Below, in pieces: positions 42,025-50,770 of a DNA stretch of 64,000 nucleotides (its first letter is position 1; each line of letters starts with the position of its first letter). Both the position numbers and the translations under genes were made by a program. The notes under the pieces are model-generated. The model did no database searches. It was not told the DNA's origin and saw nothing but the letters and a program-made list of their open reading frames with translations. Location: positions 124,001 to 188,000 of the forward strand of contig NZ_BDCG01000018.1 in the NCBI RefSeq assembly GCF_001613385.1, in the 5' to 3' direction. The stretch is from Nocardia flavorosea NBRC 108225 (GTDB taxonomy: Bacteria; Actinomycetota; Actinomycetes; Mycobacteriales; Mycobacteriaceae).

Positions 42025-42843
42025 ATGGAGGTTCTGCTGCACCAGATCGACGCGTTCGCCGACGCACCGTTCTCCGGGAATCCGGCCGCGGTCATGCCGT
42101 TACCGGATTGGTTACCCGACAGCGTGCTGCAACAGCTGGCCGAGGAGAACAACCTCGCCGAGACCGCCTTCTACACCTCGCGTCTGCCTCCGGAGGCGGA
42201 ACCGCCACCTGCCGGCGGCCCCGCCTACCACCTGCGCTGGTTCACCCCGGCGGTGGAAGTGGCGATGTGCGGGCACGCGACCCTGGCGAGTGCCGCGCAG
42301 ATCCTCACCGATATCGCGCCCGGACAGGACCAGGTCAGCTTCTTCACCCACAGCGGCTGGCTGCGAGTCGACCGAACCGACGACGATGTCTACATCCTCG
42401 ACCTGCCCGCCGTCGCATCCGCGCCGGCCGACCCCGATCCGGCGCTGGTGGCCGCGCTCGGCGTGGAACCGGTGCGCGCATTCACAGGAACCGATGTGGT
42501 GCTCGTGGTGGAGTCCGAGCGGCAGGTCCGGGATCTGGCACCGGCGCTGAGTGCCTTCCCGCCGCTGCCCCGCGGTGTGACCGTGACCGCGCCCGGTGAC
42601 GAGGTGGACTTCGTCTCGCGGTTCTTCGCGCCCGGGGCCGGCGTACCGGAAGATCCGGTGACCGGTTCCGCGCATGCGCAGCTCGCGCCGCTGTGGAGCG
42701 CCGAACTCGGGCGGCAGCGGATGGTCGCGCGGCAGCTGTCCCGGCGGGGCGGCACTCTGGGGGTCGAACTGGCCGGTGACCGGGTGTTGCTGAGCGGCCG
42801 GTGCCGCCGGTATCTCGACGGTGTGGTGAGCCTGGATTTCTGA
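42025..42843 (+). CDS. PhzF family phenazine biosynthesis-like isomerase
   Basis: 272 residues from the ATG at 42025; an upstream GTG at 41986 is possible. PhzF-fold features: Q-I-D-A-F-A-D-A-P-F-S-G-N-P-A-A-V at the start, the catalytic glutamate in N-L-A-E-T-A-F-Y (Glu46), C-G-H-A-T-L-A, and the C-terminal F-F-A-P-G-A-G-V-P-E-D-P-V-T-G-S-A-H. The family comprises isomerases and epimerases of unknown substrate. No other phenazine genes are nearby, so a phenazine role is not supported. TACCTT 6 nt before the ATG could be a leaderless -10 box. Convergent with the next gene (stops 1 bp apart). Confidence 0.88.
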   Translation: MEVLLHQIDAFADAPFSGNPAAVMPLPDWLPDSVLQQLAEENNLAETAFYTSRLPPEAEPPPAGGPAYHLRWFTPAVEVAMCGHATLASAAQILTDIAPGQDQVSFFTHSGWLRVDRTDDDVYILDLPAVASAPADPDPALVAALGVEPVRAFTGTDVVLVVESERQVRDLAPALSAFPPLPRGVTVTAPGDEVDFVSRFFAPGAGVPEDPVTGSAHAQLAPLWSAELGRQRMVARQLSRRGGTLGVELAGDRVLLSGRCRRYLDGVVSLDF

Positions 42844-42844
42844 A

Positions 42845-43693
42845 TCAGCCGGCCGGGACGGGGCCGTCGTCGGGCCGCGGAGCGACCGGGTCCGCGCTGT
42901 CCGGGAGCAGGGGCGCCACCGCGAACCGTTCCGCGACGGCATCCGCCGGGAGCGCCTGGACCGCGCGGACTCCGGGGCGGCCCGCCAGTTCGCGTAACCG
43001 GGACAGCGGCGCCCGCACCACCAGTCCGGGTGAGCAGGCGCAGCCGGCGCGCAGCCGGGCGATGGATACATCCAGGACCTGGGCGCCGCGGGTGCCGTCG
43101 GCGGCATAACGGCGGCGGTCGGCCAGCTGCCAGGCCGCGTCCGTCCCGGACCGTGTCAGCGCCGTCGCCTCTGCGGGAACCTGTACCGCCACCAGCGGGG
43201 CCGCCACCCGGGGGAGCGGCACCTGATACAGCGCCTGACTCACCCGCACACCGTCCGGCAGGCCGGGGAGTGCGGCGGCGGGCCGGTAGCCGGCGAACGA
43301 CACCAGCGCCCAGCGGTCACTGTCGTCGGTGCCGGACAGCGAAGCACGGGCCCGGTCGAGGTATGCCGCGATCGTTTCCCCGGTGTCGGGACCGAGCCGG
43401 TCGGTGGACACGCCGTCCGGGGCGGGCGGATTCGCGATACCCAGAAGCACGACGACCGCCGCGCAGACTGCGGCCGTCGCACCGAAAGCCAGTGCGCGCA
43501 GCCCACTACGGGTCGCCGTCGGCGGGGGCTCGGTACCCACCGCAGCGTCGTGATCCACGCCGCGACACGAGCCGGCCGACGCGGATCCAGCGGCCGTGGA
43601 CGCGTCGTGGCCGAGGCTTGCCGGCGCTGCCGGTCCGGCGCCGGTGACCGCGCCTTCTTCAGGCTCTGTGGGCACGTCGGGGTTCGCGGGCAT
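42845..43693 (-). CDS. Single-pass membrane protein, function unknown
   Basis: 282 residues. A cytoplasmic N-terminus rich in Ala, Gly and Pro (1-63), one membrane helix (about 66-87), then an extracytoplasmic domain with repeated alanine/arginine segments and two close cysteines (G-C-A-C). I do not recognise a characterised family. It starts 6 nt after the rluD-like gene on the same strand, so it is the last gene of the lspA-rluD operon. The last 20 residues are Asp/Pro-rich. Confidence 0.65.
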   Translation of the reverse strand: MPANPDVPTEPEEGAVTGAGPAAPASLGHDASTAAGSASAGSCRGVDHDAAVGTEPPPTATRSGLRALAFGATAAVCAAVVVLLGIANPPAPDGVSTDRLGPDTGETIAAYLDRARASLSGTDDSDRWALVSFAGYRPAAALPGLPDGVRVSQALYQVPLPRVAAPLVAVQVPAEATALTRSGTDAAWQLADRRRYAADGTRGAQVLDVSIARLRAGCACSPGLVVRAPLSRLRELAGRPGVRAVQALPADAVAERFAVAPLLPDSADPVAPRPDDGPVPAG

Positions 43694-43699
43694 GACCGC

Positions 43700-44626
43700 T
43701 CACGCCTCGCGCAGCACCTGCAGCGCACCGGCGAGGTCGTCGGGGTAGTCGCTGGTGATCTCCAGATAGCGGCCGTCGGCCGGATGCTGGAAGCCCAGCG
43801 CACGGGCGTGCAGCCATTGCCGTTGCAGCCCGAGCCGTTCGGCCAGCCGCGGATCCGCACCATAGGTGAGGTCGCCGCAGCAGGGATGCCGGATCGCCGA
43901 GAAATGCACCCTGATCTGATGGGTTCGGCCCGTCTCCAGATGGATATCGAGGAGGCTGGCGGCCTGGAACGCCTCCACTGTGTCGTAGTGGGTGACGCTG
44001 GGCCGGCCGTCGGAGGTCACCGCGAATTTCCACTCGCCGCCCCGGGCGCGGCCGATCGGTGCGTCGATGGTGCCGCTGCTGGGATCGGGATGACCCTGCA
44101 CCAGTGCGTGATAGCGCTTGTCCACGGTGCGCTGTTTGAAGGCGCGTTTGAGCACGGTGTAGGCGTGCTCGGACTGCGCGACCACCATCACTCCCGAGGT
44201 GCCGACATCGAGCCGGTGCACGATGCCCTGCCGTTCGTGGGCACCGGAGGTGGAGATCCGGTATCCGGCCGCAGCCAGGCCACCCACCACGGTGGGCCCG
44301 GTCCAGCCGACGCCGGCGTGGGCGGCCACGCCGACCGGTTTGTCGACGGCGACGATATCGTCGTCGGCGTAGAGGATTTTCATCCCCTCCACCGGTTCGG
44401 CCTCGATGGTCAGCTCGCGGCGGGGTTCGGGGAACACCACTTCCAGCCAGGCGCCGGCGACGAGCCGGTCGGATTTACCGGCGGCCACACCGTCGAGCTG
44501 TACCGACCCTTCCTCGGCGAGGGCGGCCACCGCCGTCCGGGACAGGCCCAGCAGCCGCGCCAGTCCGGTGTCCACTCGCATTCCGTCGAGACCGTCGGGG
44601 ACGGGCATGGTCCTGGTTTCCCTCAT
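43700..44626 (-). CDS. RluA/RluD-family 23S rRNA pseudouridine synthase
   Basis: 308 residues from the ATG at 44626, which overlaps the lspA stop. An S4-like RNA-binding domain (about 17-65) precedes the catalytic domain, with the active-site aspartate in G-I-V-H-R-L-D-V-G-T-S-G (Asp140). H-L-E-T-G-R-T-H-Q-I-R-V-H near residue 225 is also typical. It converts specific uridines of 23S rRNA to pseudouridine. The lspA-rluD pairing is widespread in actinobacteria (Rv1539-Rv1540 by memory). Confidence 0.93.
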   Translation of the reverse strand: MRETRTMPVPDGLDGMRVDTGLARLLGLSRTAVAALAEEGSVQLDGVAAGKSDRLVAGAWLEVVFPEPRRELTIEAEPVEGMKILYADDDIVAVDKPVGVAAHAGVGWTGPTVVGGLAAAGYRISTSGAHERQGIVHRLDVGTSGVMVVAQSEHAYTVLKRAFKQRTVDKRYHALVQGHPDPSSGTIDAPIGRARGGEWKFAVTSDGRPSVTHYDTVEAFQAASLLDIHLETGRTHQIRVHFSAIRHPCCGDLTYGADPRLAERLGLQRQWLHARALGFQHPADGRYLEITSDYPDDLAGALQVLREA

Positions 44627-45366
44627 GCGGCGGTGCCCTCGCCGGTGCGGGCGGCCGGGGTGCCGGCGGAGGCCTCGGGTTCCGGATCGCGGGTGGGTTC
44701 GCCACGATCGGGTGTGGGGGATTCGCCGGTTCCGCTACCGGGGTGGTCGGCCGGGCCGGGCCGGGGAGTGGCGGGCGGCGCATCGGATGCGGTGGCGTTC
44801 TCGGACGGAGTGTTGCGGTTGTAGCGGGTGCCGTCGGGTTCGAAACCGAACACCGTCAGCACGACCAGCAGGATGGCGCCGCAGACGATCGAGGAATCGG
44901 CCACATTGAACACCGGGAAGGAGCCGACCGAGAAGAAGTCGACCACATGACCCTGCATCGGGCCAGGCGCCCGGAACAACCGGTCCATCAGGTTGCCGAA
45001 CGCGCCGCCCAGTACTCCGCCGAGGCCGATCGCCCACAGCGGTGACCGCAGGGTGCGGCCGATCCGCAGGACACCGATCACGACCGCCGCCGCGATGAGC
45101 GTCAGCAGCCAGGTCATCCCGGTGGCCATCGAGAACGCGGCGCCCGGGTTGCGTACCAGGACGAGCTGGACGAAATCCCCGATCAACGGGATCCGTTCGC
45201 CGGGCTGGATCTGCTGGACTACCACGACTTTCGTGATGAGATCCAGCGTGAACAGGGTCACCGCTATGGTCAGCAGGAGCGGCAGCCGCTGGCGGGGCTG
45301 TTGTCCGTCCCCACTCGGGCGGTCGGGGTCCTGCTCGCGCGTAGGGTCCTCAGTCACAACGCCCAT
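44623..45366 (-). CDS. lspA: Lipoprotein signal peptidase LspA
   Basis: 247 residues from the ATG at 45366; an ATG just before it and a GTG at 45357 are alternatives. Four membrane helices between about residues 30 and 170. The catalytic aspartates lie in G-N-L-M-D-R-L-F and F-N-V-A-D-S-S-I. It cleaves prolipoproteins after lipidation in the membrane. An extra C-terminal tail of about 70 residues rich in Pro, Thr, Gly and Glu is unusual for the family core and probably cytoplasmic. First gene of the operon, with ATGA overlap to rluD. Confidence 0.95.
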   Translation of the reverse strand: MGVVTEDPTREQDPDRPSGDGQQPRQRLPLLLTIAVTLFTLDLITKVVVVQQIQPGERIPLIGDFVQLVLVRNPGAAFSMATGMTWLLTLIAAAVVIGVLRIGRTLRSPLWAIGLGGVLGGAFGNLMDRLFRAPGPMQGHVVDFFSVGSFPVFNVADSSIVCGAILLVVLTVFGFEPDGTRYNRNTPSENATASDAPPATPRPGPADHPGSGTGESPTPDRGEPTRDPEPEASAGTPAARTGEGTAA

Positions 45367-45474
45367 CATCTCTCGAGGCAGCGCGGCCCGGTACGTGGGC
45401 ACCCGGACGTGTGCATACCGTCCACCCACAGGTGTTCCCGGTGAATGTCCCAGCCCTTCCTCAGGAACGCCTCG

Positions 45475-45480
45475 TAGGCT
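45475..45480 (+). promoter_or_regulatory. -10 box TAGGCT of the lipoprotein gene at 45488 (leaderless)
   Basis: TAGGCT ends 7 nt before the GTG at 45488. Confidence 0.6.
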
Positions 45481-45487
45481 GTCGAGC

Positions 45488-46435
45488 GTGACGGTGTTGT
45501 GTTCGCTTCCTTCGGTCCGCCAGGCGCGGTCCAGAGTGCTGATGCTGGTTCTCGCGCTGGGACTGACCACCTTCGGGGCAGGTTGCAGCGATACCCGGGA
45601 ATCGGCGGCCGAGGCGGACGGTACCGAACCCCTCGGTATCGGTAACGAGGTCACGGTGCCGATCGCCGCGGCGCAGGTGAACGTGGTGGATTCCGGTAGC
45701 GAACCCCGTTCACTGCTGCGTCCCTCCTACTACGACGGCACGATCCAGGCGGTCACCCTGCGTACCGACCACCACATCCAGCAGCAGATCGATGCCCAGC
45801 AGGTCCGCGACTTCTCCAGTCCCGCGCTCACCATTCCGATGACCGCCACGGCGGATTCGAACGGGGTGGCTCTGACCCTCGGCGAGGTCACCACCCCCGA
45901 TCCGGCGCTGTCGGAGGCGCTCACCGCGGCCGACGGTTCGCATGCCGGACTGGAGATGAGCGAACTCGGCGGTATCACCGCGCTGCGTCTGGCGCCCTCG
46001 CCCGAAACGTCGAATTCGGCGCGGGTTGCGCTGGAACAGGCCTTCTATCAGGCGGTATACCGGTCCATCACATTCCCCGACGAACCGGTCGGCGTGGGCG
46101 CGGTATGGCAGGTACAGCAGACGGTCGGCGGCGGGGTCGATCTGGACCAGGTCACCACGGCCACGCTCGTGGACCGGGACGGGGGCCGGCTGTACATCCG
46201 GCTCGACGTCACCCAGACACCACAATCGAGTATCTGGGATCTGCCGAATGCGGCCGGCACCCTCGATATCGAGGATTACACGATGCAGGGCAGCGGCGAG
46301 ATCACCGTCGATCTGGGGCTGCCGCTGCCGGTTGCCGGATCGATCACCATCGGCGGGCACCAGTTCTACCGCAATCCGCGGAACGCGACCGAGCTGCGGC
46401 AGGTCATCGAGACGAACGTGAGCTGGGGCGACTGA
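45488..46435 (+). CDS. Lipoprotein of unknown function
   Basis: 315 residues from the GTG at 45488. The much longer open frame upstream overlaps lspA antisense and is rejected. A signal peptide (about 11-32) ends in F-G-A-G-C, giving lipidated Cys33. The mature part is a beta-rich domain with no cysteines and no catalytic motif I recognise. Divergent from lspA (121 bp between starts). Its product is a substrate of the processing enzyme encoded next door, though that is true of every lipoprotein. It could be a surface-binding or envelope-structure protein. Confidence 0.75.
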   Translation: MTVLCSLPSVRQARSRVLMLVLALGLTTFGAGCSDTRESAAEADGTEPLGIGNEVTVPIAAAQVNVVDSGSEPRSLLRPSYYDGTIQAVTLRTDHHIQQQIDAQQVRDFSSPALTIPMTATADSNGVALTLGEVTTPDPALSEALTAADGSHAGLEMSELGGITALRLAPSPETSNSARVALEQAFYQAVYRSITFPDEPVGVGAVWQVQQTVGGGVDLDQVTTATLVDRDGGRLYIRLDVTQTPQSSIWDLPNAAGTLDIEDYTMQGSGEITVDLGLPLPVAGSITIGGHQFYRNPRNATELRQVIETNVSWGD

Positions 46436-46529
46436 TCCGGGCCGGATTGTGTCGGACACCGGCGATCGGTGCGGCAGGGGCCTAAGCTCGCAGTATCCGA
46501 CCATTCGATCCGAGACCGGAGGTCTTGTG

Positions 46530-46991
46530 ATGGCTGATGTCTCCCCGATCCCCGAAGGGTATCCCACCATTTCGCCCGGTCTTGCGATCGCCGGCGCCAC
46601 CGATGCGGTCGAATTCTACAAACGTGTTTTCGGCGCTACCGAGCGGATGCGTATCCCCGGGCCGGACGGCACGGTGATGCACTGCGAGCTGCTCATCGGC
46701 AACTCCGTGCTGATGCTCGGTGATCCGGCGCCCGATATGGCCTTCCGGGATCCGCATTCCATCGGCGGTACGCCGGTCAACCTGTACGTGTACGTCGCGG
46801 ATATGGATGCCGCCTACGCCGTCGCGCTGGCGGGCGGCGCCACCGAGATCAGCGCTCCGGAGACCCAGTTCTACGGCGACCGCACCGGTTCGTTCGTCGA
46901 CCCGTGGGGACATCAGTGGACGGTCGCCACCCATGTGGAAGATATCGAGCCGGAAGAAATGCAGCGGCGTATGGACCAGCTCGGAACGTGA
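46530..46991 (+). CDS. VOC (glyoxalase/bleomycin resistance) superfamily protein, PhnB-like
   Basis: 153 residues from the ATG at 46530 with GGAGG at 46518-46522. Two beta-alpha-beta-beta-beta modules are visible: A-T-D-A-V-E-F-Y-K-R-V-F-G-A and M-D-A-A-Y-A-V-A-L-A-G-G-A. The usual ending is D-R-T-G-S-F-V-D-P-W-G-H-Q-W. Such proteins bind a metal and act on varied small molecules. No specific substrate can be inferred, and there is no obvious functional neighbour. Confidence 0.88.
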   Translation: MADVSPIPEGYPTISPGLAIAGATDAVEFYKRVFGATERMRIPGPDGTVMHCELLIGNSVLMLGDPAPDMAFRDPHSIGGTPVNLYVYVADMDAAYAVALAGGATEISAPETQFYGDRTGSFVDPWGHQWTVATHVEDIEPEEMQRRMDQLGT

Positions 46992-47089
46992 CCCCGGCAC
47001 CGTTGCCGACCGGATAACCGGACCCGCCCCCGCCGCTCGGTACCGATGATTACCATGATCGGGTCGATGTAGCGGGAAAGGTCGGGCGG

Positions 47090-47830
47090 ATGCGGGTGCT
47101 GGCCGTGGACGACGAGCCGCCGGCGCTGGACGAGCTGCTGTATCTCCTCCGCGCCGACACCGCGGTGACCGAACTCCACGGCGCCGCCGATGCGACCGGC
47201 GCGTTGCGGATACTGCGCGCGCACGGCGCCGATGTGGTGTTCCTCGATATCAATATGCCGGGCCTGGACGGTATGGAACTGGCGGGGGTCCTCGCCGAAT
47301 TCGCCGATCCACCGGCCGTTGTTTTCGTCACCGCCCACGAAGACCATGCGGTGGCGGCATTCGACCTCGGCGCGGTGGACTATCTTCTCAAACCGGTGCG
47401 ACAGGTTCGGCTCGGCGCCGCCTTGCGGCGGGTTGCCGACCGGCGCGCCCGCACCGGTCCGGAGCCCGCGCCGGCCGGGAACAACGAGGTGATCCCGGTG
47501 GAACTCGGTGGTGTGACCACGCTGGTGCACCGGTCCCAGGTGAGCTGGGTGGAGGCCGAGGGCGATTACGCGCGGCTGCATACCGATACCGGTTCGCACC
47601 TGGTGCGGATCCCGCTGTCGGCATTACAGGACCGCTGGCGGGACGGCTTCCTGCGGGTGCACCGGTCGTATCTGGTAGCACTGGACCGGGTCACCGGCCT
47701 GCGCACGGTCGGCGCAGCAACCCGGGTCTGCCTGCGCGGTGCCGCGCAGGTGGAACTGCCGGTGAGCCGGCGGCAGGTCCGCGAACTCAAACAGCGGCTG
47801 GTACAGGGCCCGCATCCGGACCGACGATGA
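47090..47830 (+). CDS. LytTR-family response regulator
   Basis: 246 residues from the ATG at 47090. The receiver domain (1-115) carries the acidic pair D-D-E (7-9), the phosphorylated aspartate in V-F-L-D-I-N-M-P-G (Asp53) and the lysine of D-Y-L-L-K-P-V (about 103). The C-terminal LytTR DNA-binding domain (about 140-235) shows V-E-A-E-G-D-Y-A-R-L-H and L-R-V-H-R-S-Y-L-V. The partner is most likely the LytS-type kinase at 52901-54079. ATGA overlap with the next small gene. LytTR regulators bind pairs of direct repeats about two helical turns apart. Confidence 0.93.
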   Translation: MRVLAVDDEPPALDELLYLLRADTAVTELHGAADATGALRILRAHGADVVFLDINMPGLDGMELAGVLAEFADPPAVVFVTAHEDHAVAAFDLGAVDYLLKPVRQVRLGAALRRVADRRARTGPEPAPAGNNEVIPVELGGVTTLVHRSQVSWVEAEGDYARLHTDTGSHLVRIPLSALQDRWRDGFLRVHRSYLVALDRVTGLRTVGAATRVCLRGAAQVELPVSRRQVRELKQRLVQGPHPDRR

Positions 47831-48195
47831 TCGGCCCGCCGCCCAGAGGCCCGCGCGAGCGGGTGGTACTCGCCGAACGACGCGGCGCGCGGCGGGTACG
47901 CACGCGGGTGGAGGTCGCCGAGCAGACCGAGATCGGGGCGGCGCTGATCGGCGGCCTGATCCGCGCGCAACTCGGGCTGGCACTGAGTTGCGCGCTGGTG
48001 ACGGCCCTGCTTCTTGCTGCACTGCCACTGCTGTTCCGGGTGACCGCGGTCGCCGAGACGGTGGTGCTCGGGATCCGGTTACCGTGGCTGCTGCTGGGCG
48101 GGGCGGCGTATCCGCTGCTGTGGTCGACCGGCCGGATCTATGTGCGGCTCGCCGAACGCAATGAGCACGATTTCCTCGAACTCACCGGGGATTGA
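47827..48195 (+). CDS. Small two-helix membrane protein of the LytSR-symporter locus
   Basis: 122 residues. The ATG overlaps the response-regulator stop. An Arg-rich cytoplasmic N-terminus (1-45), then two membrane helices (about 48-70 and 80-101), and a charged tail. The arrangement resembles the small DUF485-like proteins that accompany sodium/solute symporters, but I cannot identify a family with confidence. Location before a symporter suggests an accessory subunit. Confidence 0.7.
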   Translation: MIGPPPRGPRERVVLAERRGARRVRTRVEVAEQTEIGAALIGGLIRAQLGLALSCALVTALLLAALPLLFRVTAVAETVVLGIRLPWLLLGGAAYPLLWSTGRIYVRLAERNEHDFLELTGD

Positions 48196-48892
48196 GGACG
48201 GTGCCGGGACCGACGACAGCCGGCGGCGCTACAGATATGTGGGGCCGCGGACCTCGTTCGTGTTCCGTGCGCGACTACCGCCCCGGTAGTTGTGCGCGCC
48301 CAGGTCCGCGACGGGCGGAGCGTCGAGCAACCGGTTCCCCGGCCCGGCGTTCCCGTACGGGCACGGTGCCGGTGCTGCGGCGGTGTGCCGTGCGGGCCGC
48401 GCAGCAATTCCACAGGTACCGCGGGGTACCTGGACCGCTTTCGGCCCCCGGTGCGGGGATCGTGCTCCGGTTGCTGTGCCGCGAGGTCATGGCGTTGCCG
48501 CCGGTCGCGCGGAATTCGTGCCGCACGTTCGGGCCGGTGTGCGAACACCGGTCCGGCGGCCGCGCCGCCGCCAGGGCATGGTGGCGCGGGCGCCCTCGCG
48601 GTTCGCACTGGGAACCAGCCGCATCTGCTCGAACGGGCAGCGGCTCGCGCGGAGGCCGTCGTGCCAGGCCTGGGCCGGCACACCGCCGAGGCGCAGACGC
48701 CGGCTGCTGCCGGGCGTGCGGAATCGGTGGGTCCAGGGTTCGACCGGCGATGCCCGGCAGCCCGGATCGGCGTCGCACCGGTCCCGCCGGTGGTTTCCGG
48801 CCGCCGGGATCGGCGCGGGTCTCACGCCGATCCCTTCGCCGGTCGCCGGGTGGCGCCGGATGTCCTGGTGCCCGGGGTGCAGGGGAGCTGCG
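48196..48892. other. 697-bp gap without a recognisable gene between the small membrane protein and the symporter
   Basis: One plus-strand frame spans almost the whole gap (TTG 48192 to TGA 48896) but is Arg/Gly/Pro-rich and without any family resemblance; minus frames look the same. Two hairpins are visible: 48267-48280 with 48284-48297 (14 bp, three G-U pairs, CCC loop), and CAGGTACC/GGTACCTG at 48413-48432. In related loci, as I recall, these genes are nearly adjacent, so this looks like added or decayed DNA. Confidence 0.5.
48267..48297 (+). terminator. 14-bp hairpin downstream of the LytTR operon
   Basis: Stem 48267-48280/48284-48297 starting 72 bp after the stop at 48195. It may end the two-gene regulator transcript. 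No U tract. Confidence 0.45.
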
Positions 48893-50644
48893 GTGAATTC
48901 GTCCGGTCTCACGGTGGCCGCGTTGCTGGCGGCGGCCGTCGCGACAGTGACCCTCGGCGTGTACGGGGTGCGCTGGGCGCGTACCACCTCCGATTTCCTG
49001 GTGGCCTCGCGCAGTGTCGGCCCGCGGTGGAATGCCGCCGCGGTATCGGGCGAGTATCTCTCGGCCGCATCGTTTCTCGGTGTGGCGGGTCTGATCGCCA
49101 AGTACGGTGCCGACGCCCTCTGGTACCCGGTGGGATTCACGGCGGGCTACCTGGCGTTACTGCTGTTCGTGGCGGCGCCGCTGCGACGGTCCGGCGCCTA
49201 CACCGTCCCGGATTTCGCCGAGTTCCGGTTGGGTTCACCGCGGGCCCGCCGGTTCGCCGCCCTGGTGGTGGTGCTGGTGTGCGCGGTCTATGTGATCCCG
49301 CAATTCCAGGGCGCCGGTTTGACCCTGCGCATTCTGCTCGGGGTGCCGGGGTGGGTCGGTGCGGTGGCGGTCGCCGGGATCGTGGTGGCGAATGTGGTCG
49401 GCGGTGGGATGCGTTCGATCACCCTCGTCCAGGCGTTTCAATACTGGCTGAAACTGACCGCGGTGGCGTTACCCGCTCTCGTTCTGCTGGGGCATTTCTT
49501 CGGTAGCGGTGCGGATGAACGCGAGATCGGTGCGGCGGCGCCGCCGACGGTCGGCGAACGTACCACGGTGGAGGTGACGACCCCGGTCCTGGTGCAGTTA
49601 CCGGCGCCGCAGTGGGTCGCGGTGCACGGGGAACTCGATGACCGTCCGGTGGACGGACCGGTGCTGCTCACCGCGGGCACCCATGAGCTGGCGCGCGATA
49701 CCCGGCTCGTCCTCGAACCGGGCTCGGCGGTGCCGGTGGTGGCGGGTGCGCCGGCCGACGGTGCGCACTGGTTGCGGCCGGGCGGGGGGTTCGCCGGGCC
49801 CCATCCGCAGTACCAGGTGTACTCGCTGATGATCGCGACCTTCCTGGGCACTATGGGGCTTCCGCACGTCCTGGTCCGCTTCTACACCAATCGTGACGGC
49901 CGGGCCGCGCGCGCCACCGCGCTGACGGTGATCGCGATGGTCGGGGTGTTCTACCTGTTCCCGGTGCTGCTCGGGGTTTTCGCCCGCCTCTACGTACCGC
50001 AATTGCTGATCACCGGGACCTCCGATGCCGCGGTTCTGCTGCTGCCGTCCTCGGCGCTGGCCGGATTGCCGGGGCAGTTGCTGGCCGCTCTGGTTGCGGC
50101 AGGGGCGATGGCCGCGTTCTTGTCGACCTCCTCGGGGCTGGTGGTGAGCATCGCGGGGGTACTGAGCACGGATGTGCTGCGCGGGCGGATCCGGGACTTC
50201 CGGGTGGCGGCGCTGGCCGCGGGCGCGGTTCCGCTGGCGTTATCGCTGTCGGTCGTTTCACTCGACCTGTCGCGCACCGTGGGGCTGGCCTTCTCGCTCG
50301 CGGCATCCACCCTGTGCCCGCTGCTGGTACTGGGGATCTGGTGGCGTGGGCTCACCGCGGCGGGTGCGGTGGCGGGACTGGTGGCCGGTGGTGTCGTGGC
50401 GGGCGGGGCGACGGTGATCTCGGTATTCGGCGGTGTCTCTCCGGATCTGGCCGGCGGGTGGCCCGCCGCGATATTCGGCTATCCCGCGGCGGTCGCGGTA
50501 CCGCTGGCGTTCGGGACGATGGTGCTGGTCAGCCGGTTCACCGCGAAACCCGCGGAACTGGGCCGGGTTTTCGTCCGGATGCACGCGCCGGAGCGGCTCG
50601 GTATGGGCGCCGACCGTGAGCCGGGAAAACGCTCGGATCGCTGA
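48893..50644 (+). CDS. Sodium/solute symporter (SSS family) with a large extracytoplasmic insert
   Basis: 583 residues from the GTG at 48893, preceded by GGGGAG at 48882-48887. The open frame upstream is not conserved. SSS signatures: S-G-E-Y-L-S-A-A-S-F-L-G-V-A-G near residue 53, the N-terminal transport segment, and G-L-P-H-V-L-V-R-F-Y-T-N. About 13 helices. Between about residues 205 and 305 is an insert of about 100 residues (V-T-T-P-V-L-V-Q-L-P-A-P...) that is missing or shorter in the ActP-like protein downstream. Likely substrate is a small carboxylate (acetate, pyruvate or propionate), by relationship to ActP/MctC. Confidence 0.88.
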   Translation: MNSSGLTVAALLAAAVATVTLGVYGVRWARTTSDFLVASRSVGPRWNAAAVSGEYLSAASFLGVAGLIAKYGADALWYPVGFTAGYLALLLFVAAPLRRSGAYTVPDFAEFRLGSPRARRFAALVVVLVCAVYVIPQFQGAGLTLRILLGVPGWVGAVAVAGIVVANVVGGGMRSITLVQAFQYWLKLTAVALPALVLLGHFFGSGADEREIGAAAPPTVGERTTVEVTTPVLVQLPAPQWVAVHGELDDRPVDGPVLLTAGTHELARDTRLVLEPGSAVPVVAGAPADGAHWLRPGGGFAGPHPQYQVYSLMIATFLGTMGLPHVLVRFYTNRDGRAARATALTVIAMVGVFYLFPVLLGVFARLYVPQLLITGTSDAAVLLLPSSALAGLPGQLLAALVAAGAMAAFLSTSSGLVVSIAGVLSTDVLRGRIRDFRVAALAAGAVPLALSLSVVSLDLSRTVGLAFSLAASTLCPLLVLGIWWRGLTAAGAVAGLVAGGVVAGGATVISVFGGVSPDLAGGWPAAIFGYPAAVAVPLAFGTMVLVSRFTAKPAELGRVFVRMHAPERLGMGADREPGKRSDR

Positions 50645-50702
50645 ACCGACGCGGGGCGAACCGGAGTTCGGGCCCGACCGCTCATCGCGTCTCAGCGACC
50701 AT

Positions 50703-50728
50703 TCACCGCACAGTCACCTACCTTCACC
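50703..50728. promoter_or_regulatory. Phased TCACC repeats, candidate LytTR operator
   Basis: TCACC occurs at 50703-50707, 50714-50718 and 50724-50728. The outer two lie in the direct repeat TTCACCG with starts 21 bp apart (50702 and 50723), the two-turn spacing used by LytTR-family regulators. It is immediately upstream of a CRP-like site and the DUF485-actP promoter. Confidence 0.5.
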
Positions 50729-50729
50729 G

Positions 50730-50745
50730 AGTGACCGCCGTCACA
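50730..50745. promoter_or_regulatory. CRP/GlxR-like site upstream of DUF485-actP
   Basis: AGTGACCGCCGTCACA matches TGTGA-N6-TCACA with one mismatch. It is centred about 45 bp before the transcription start expected from the -10 box at 50771, close to a class II activator position. Confidence 0.65.
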
Positions 50746-50770
50746 TCTGTTGCCGCCACGCCGGACTCGC

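Noticed and set aside
42025..42843. Phenazine biosynthesis role for the PhzF-like gene
   Set aside because: The family is much wider than phenazine pathways and no other phz gene is present.
48192..48896. 234-codon frame filling the gap before the symporter with overlaps at both ends
   Set aside because: TTG start without a ribosome-binding site, Arg/Gly/Pro-rich and no family resemblance. An ATGA/TTGA/GTGA overlap arises easily because the start codon itself creates the stop in the other frame.
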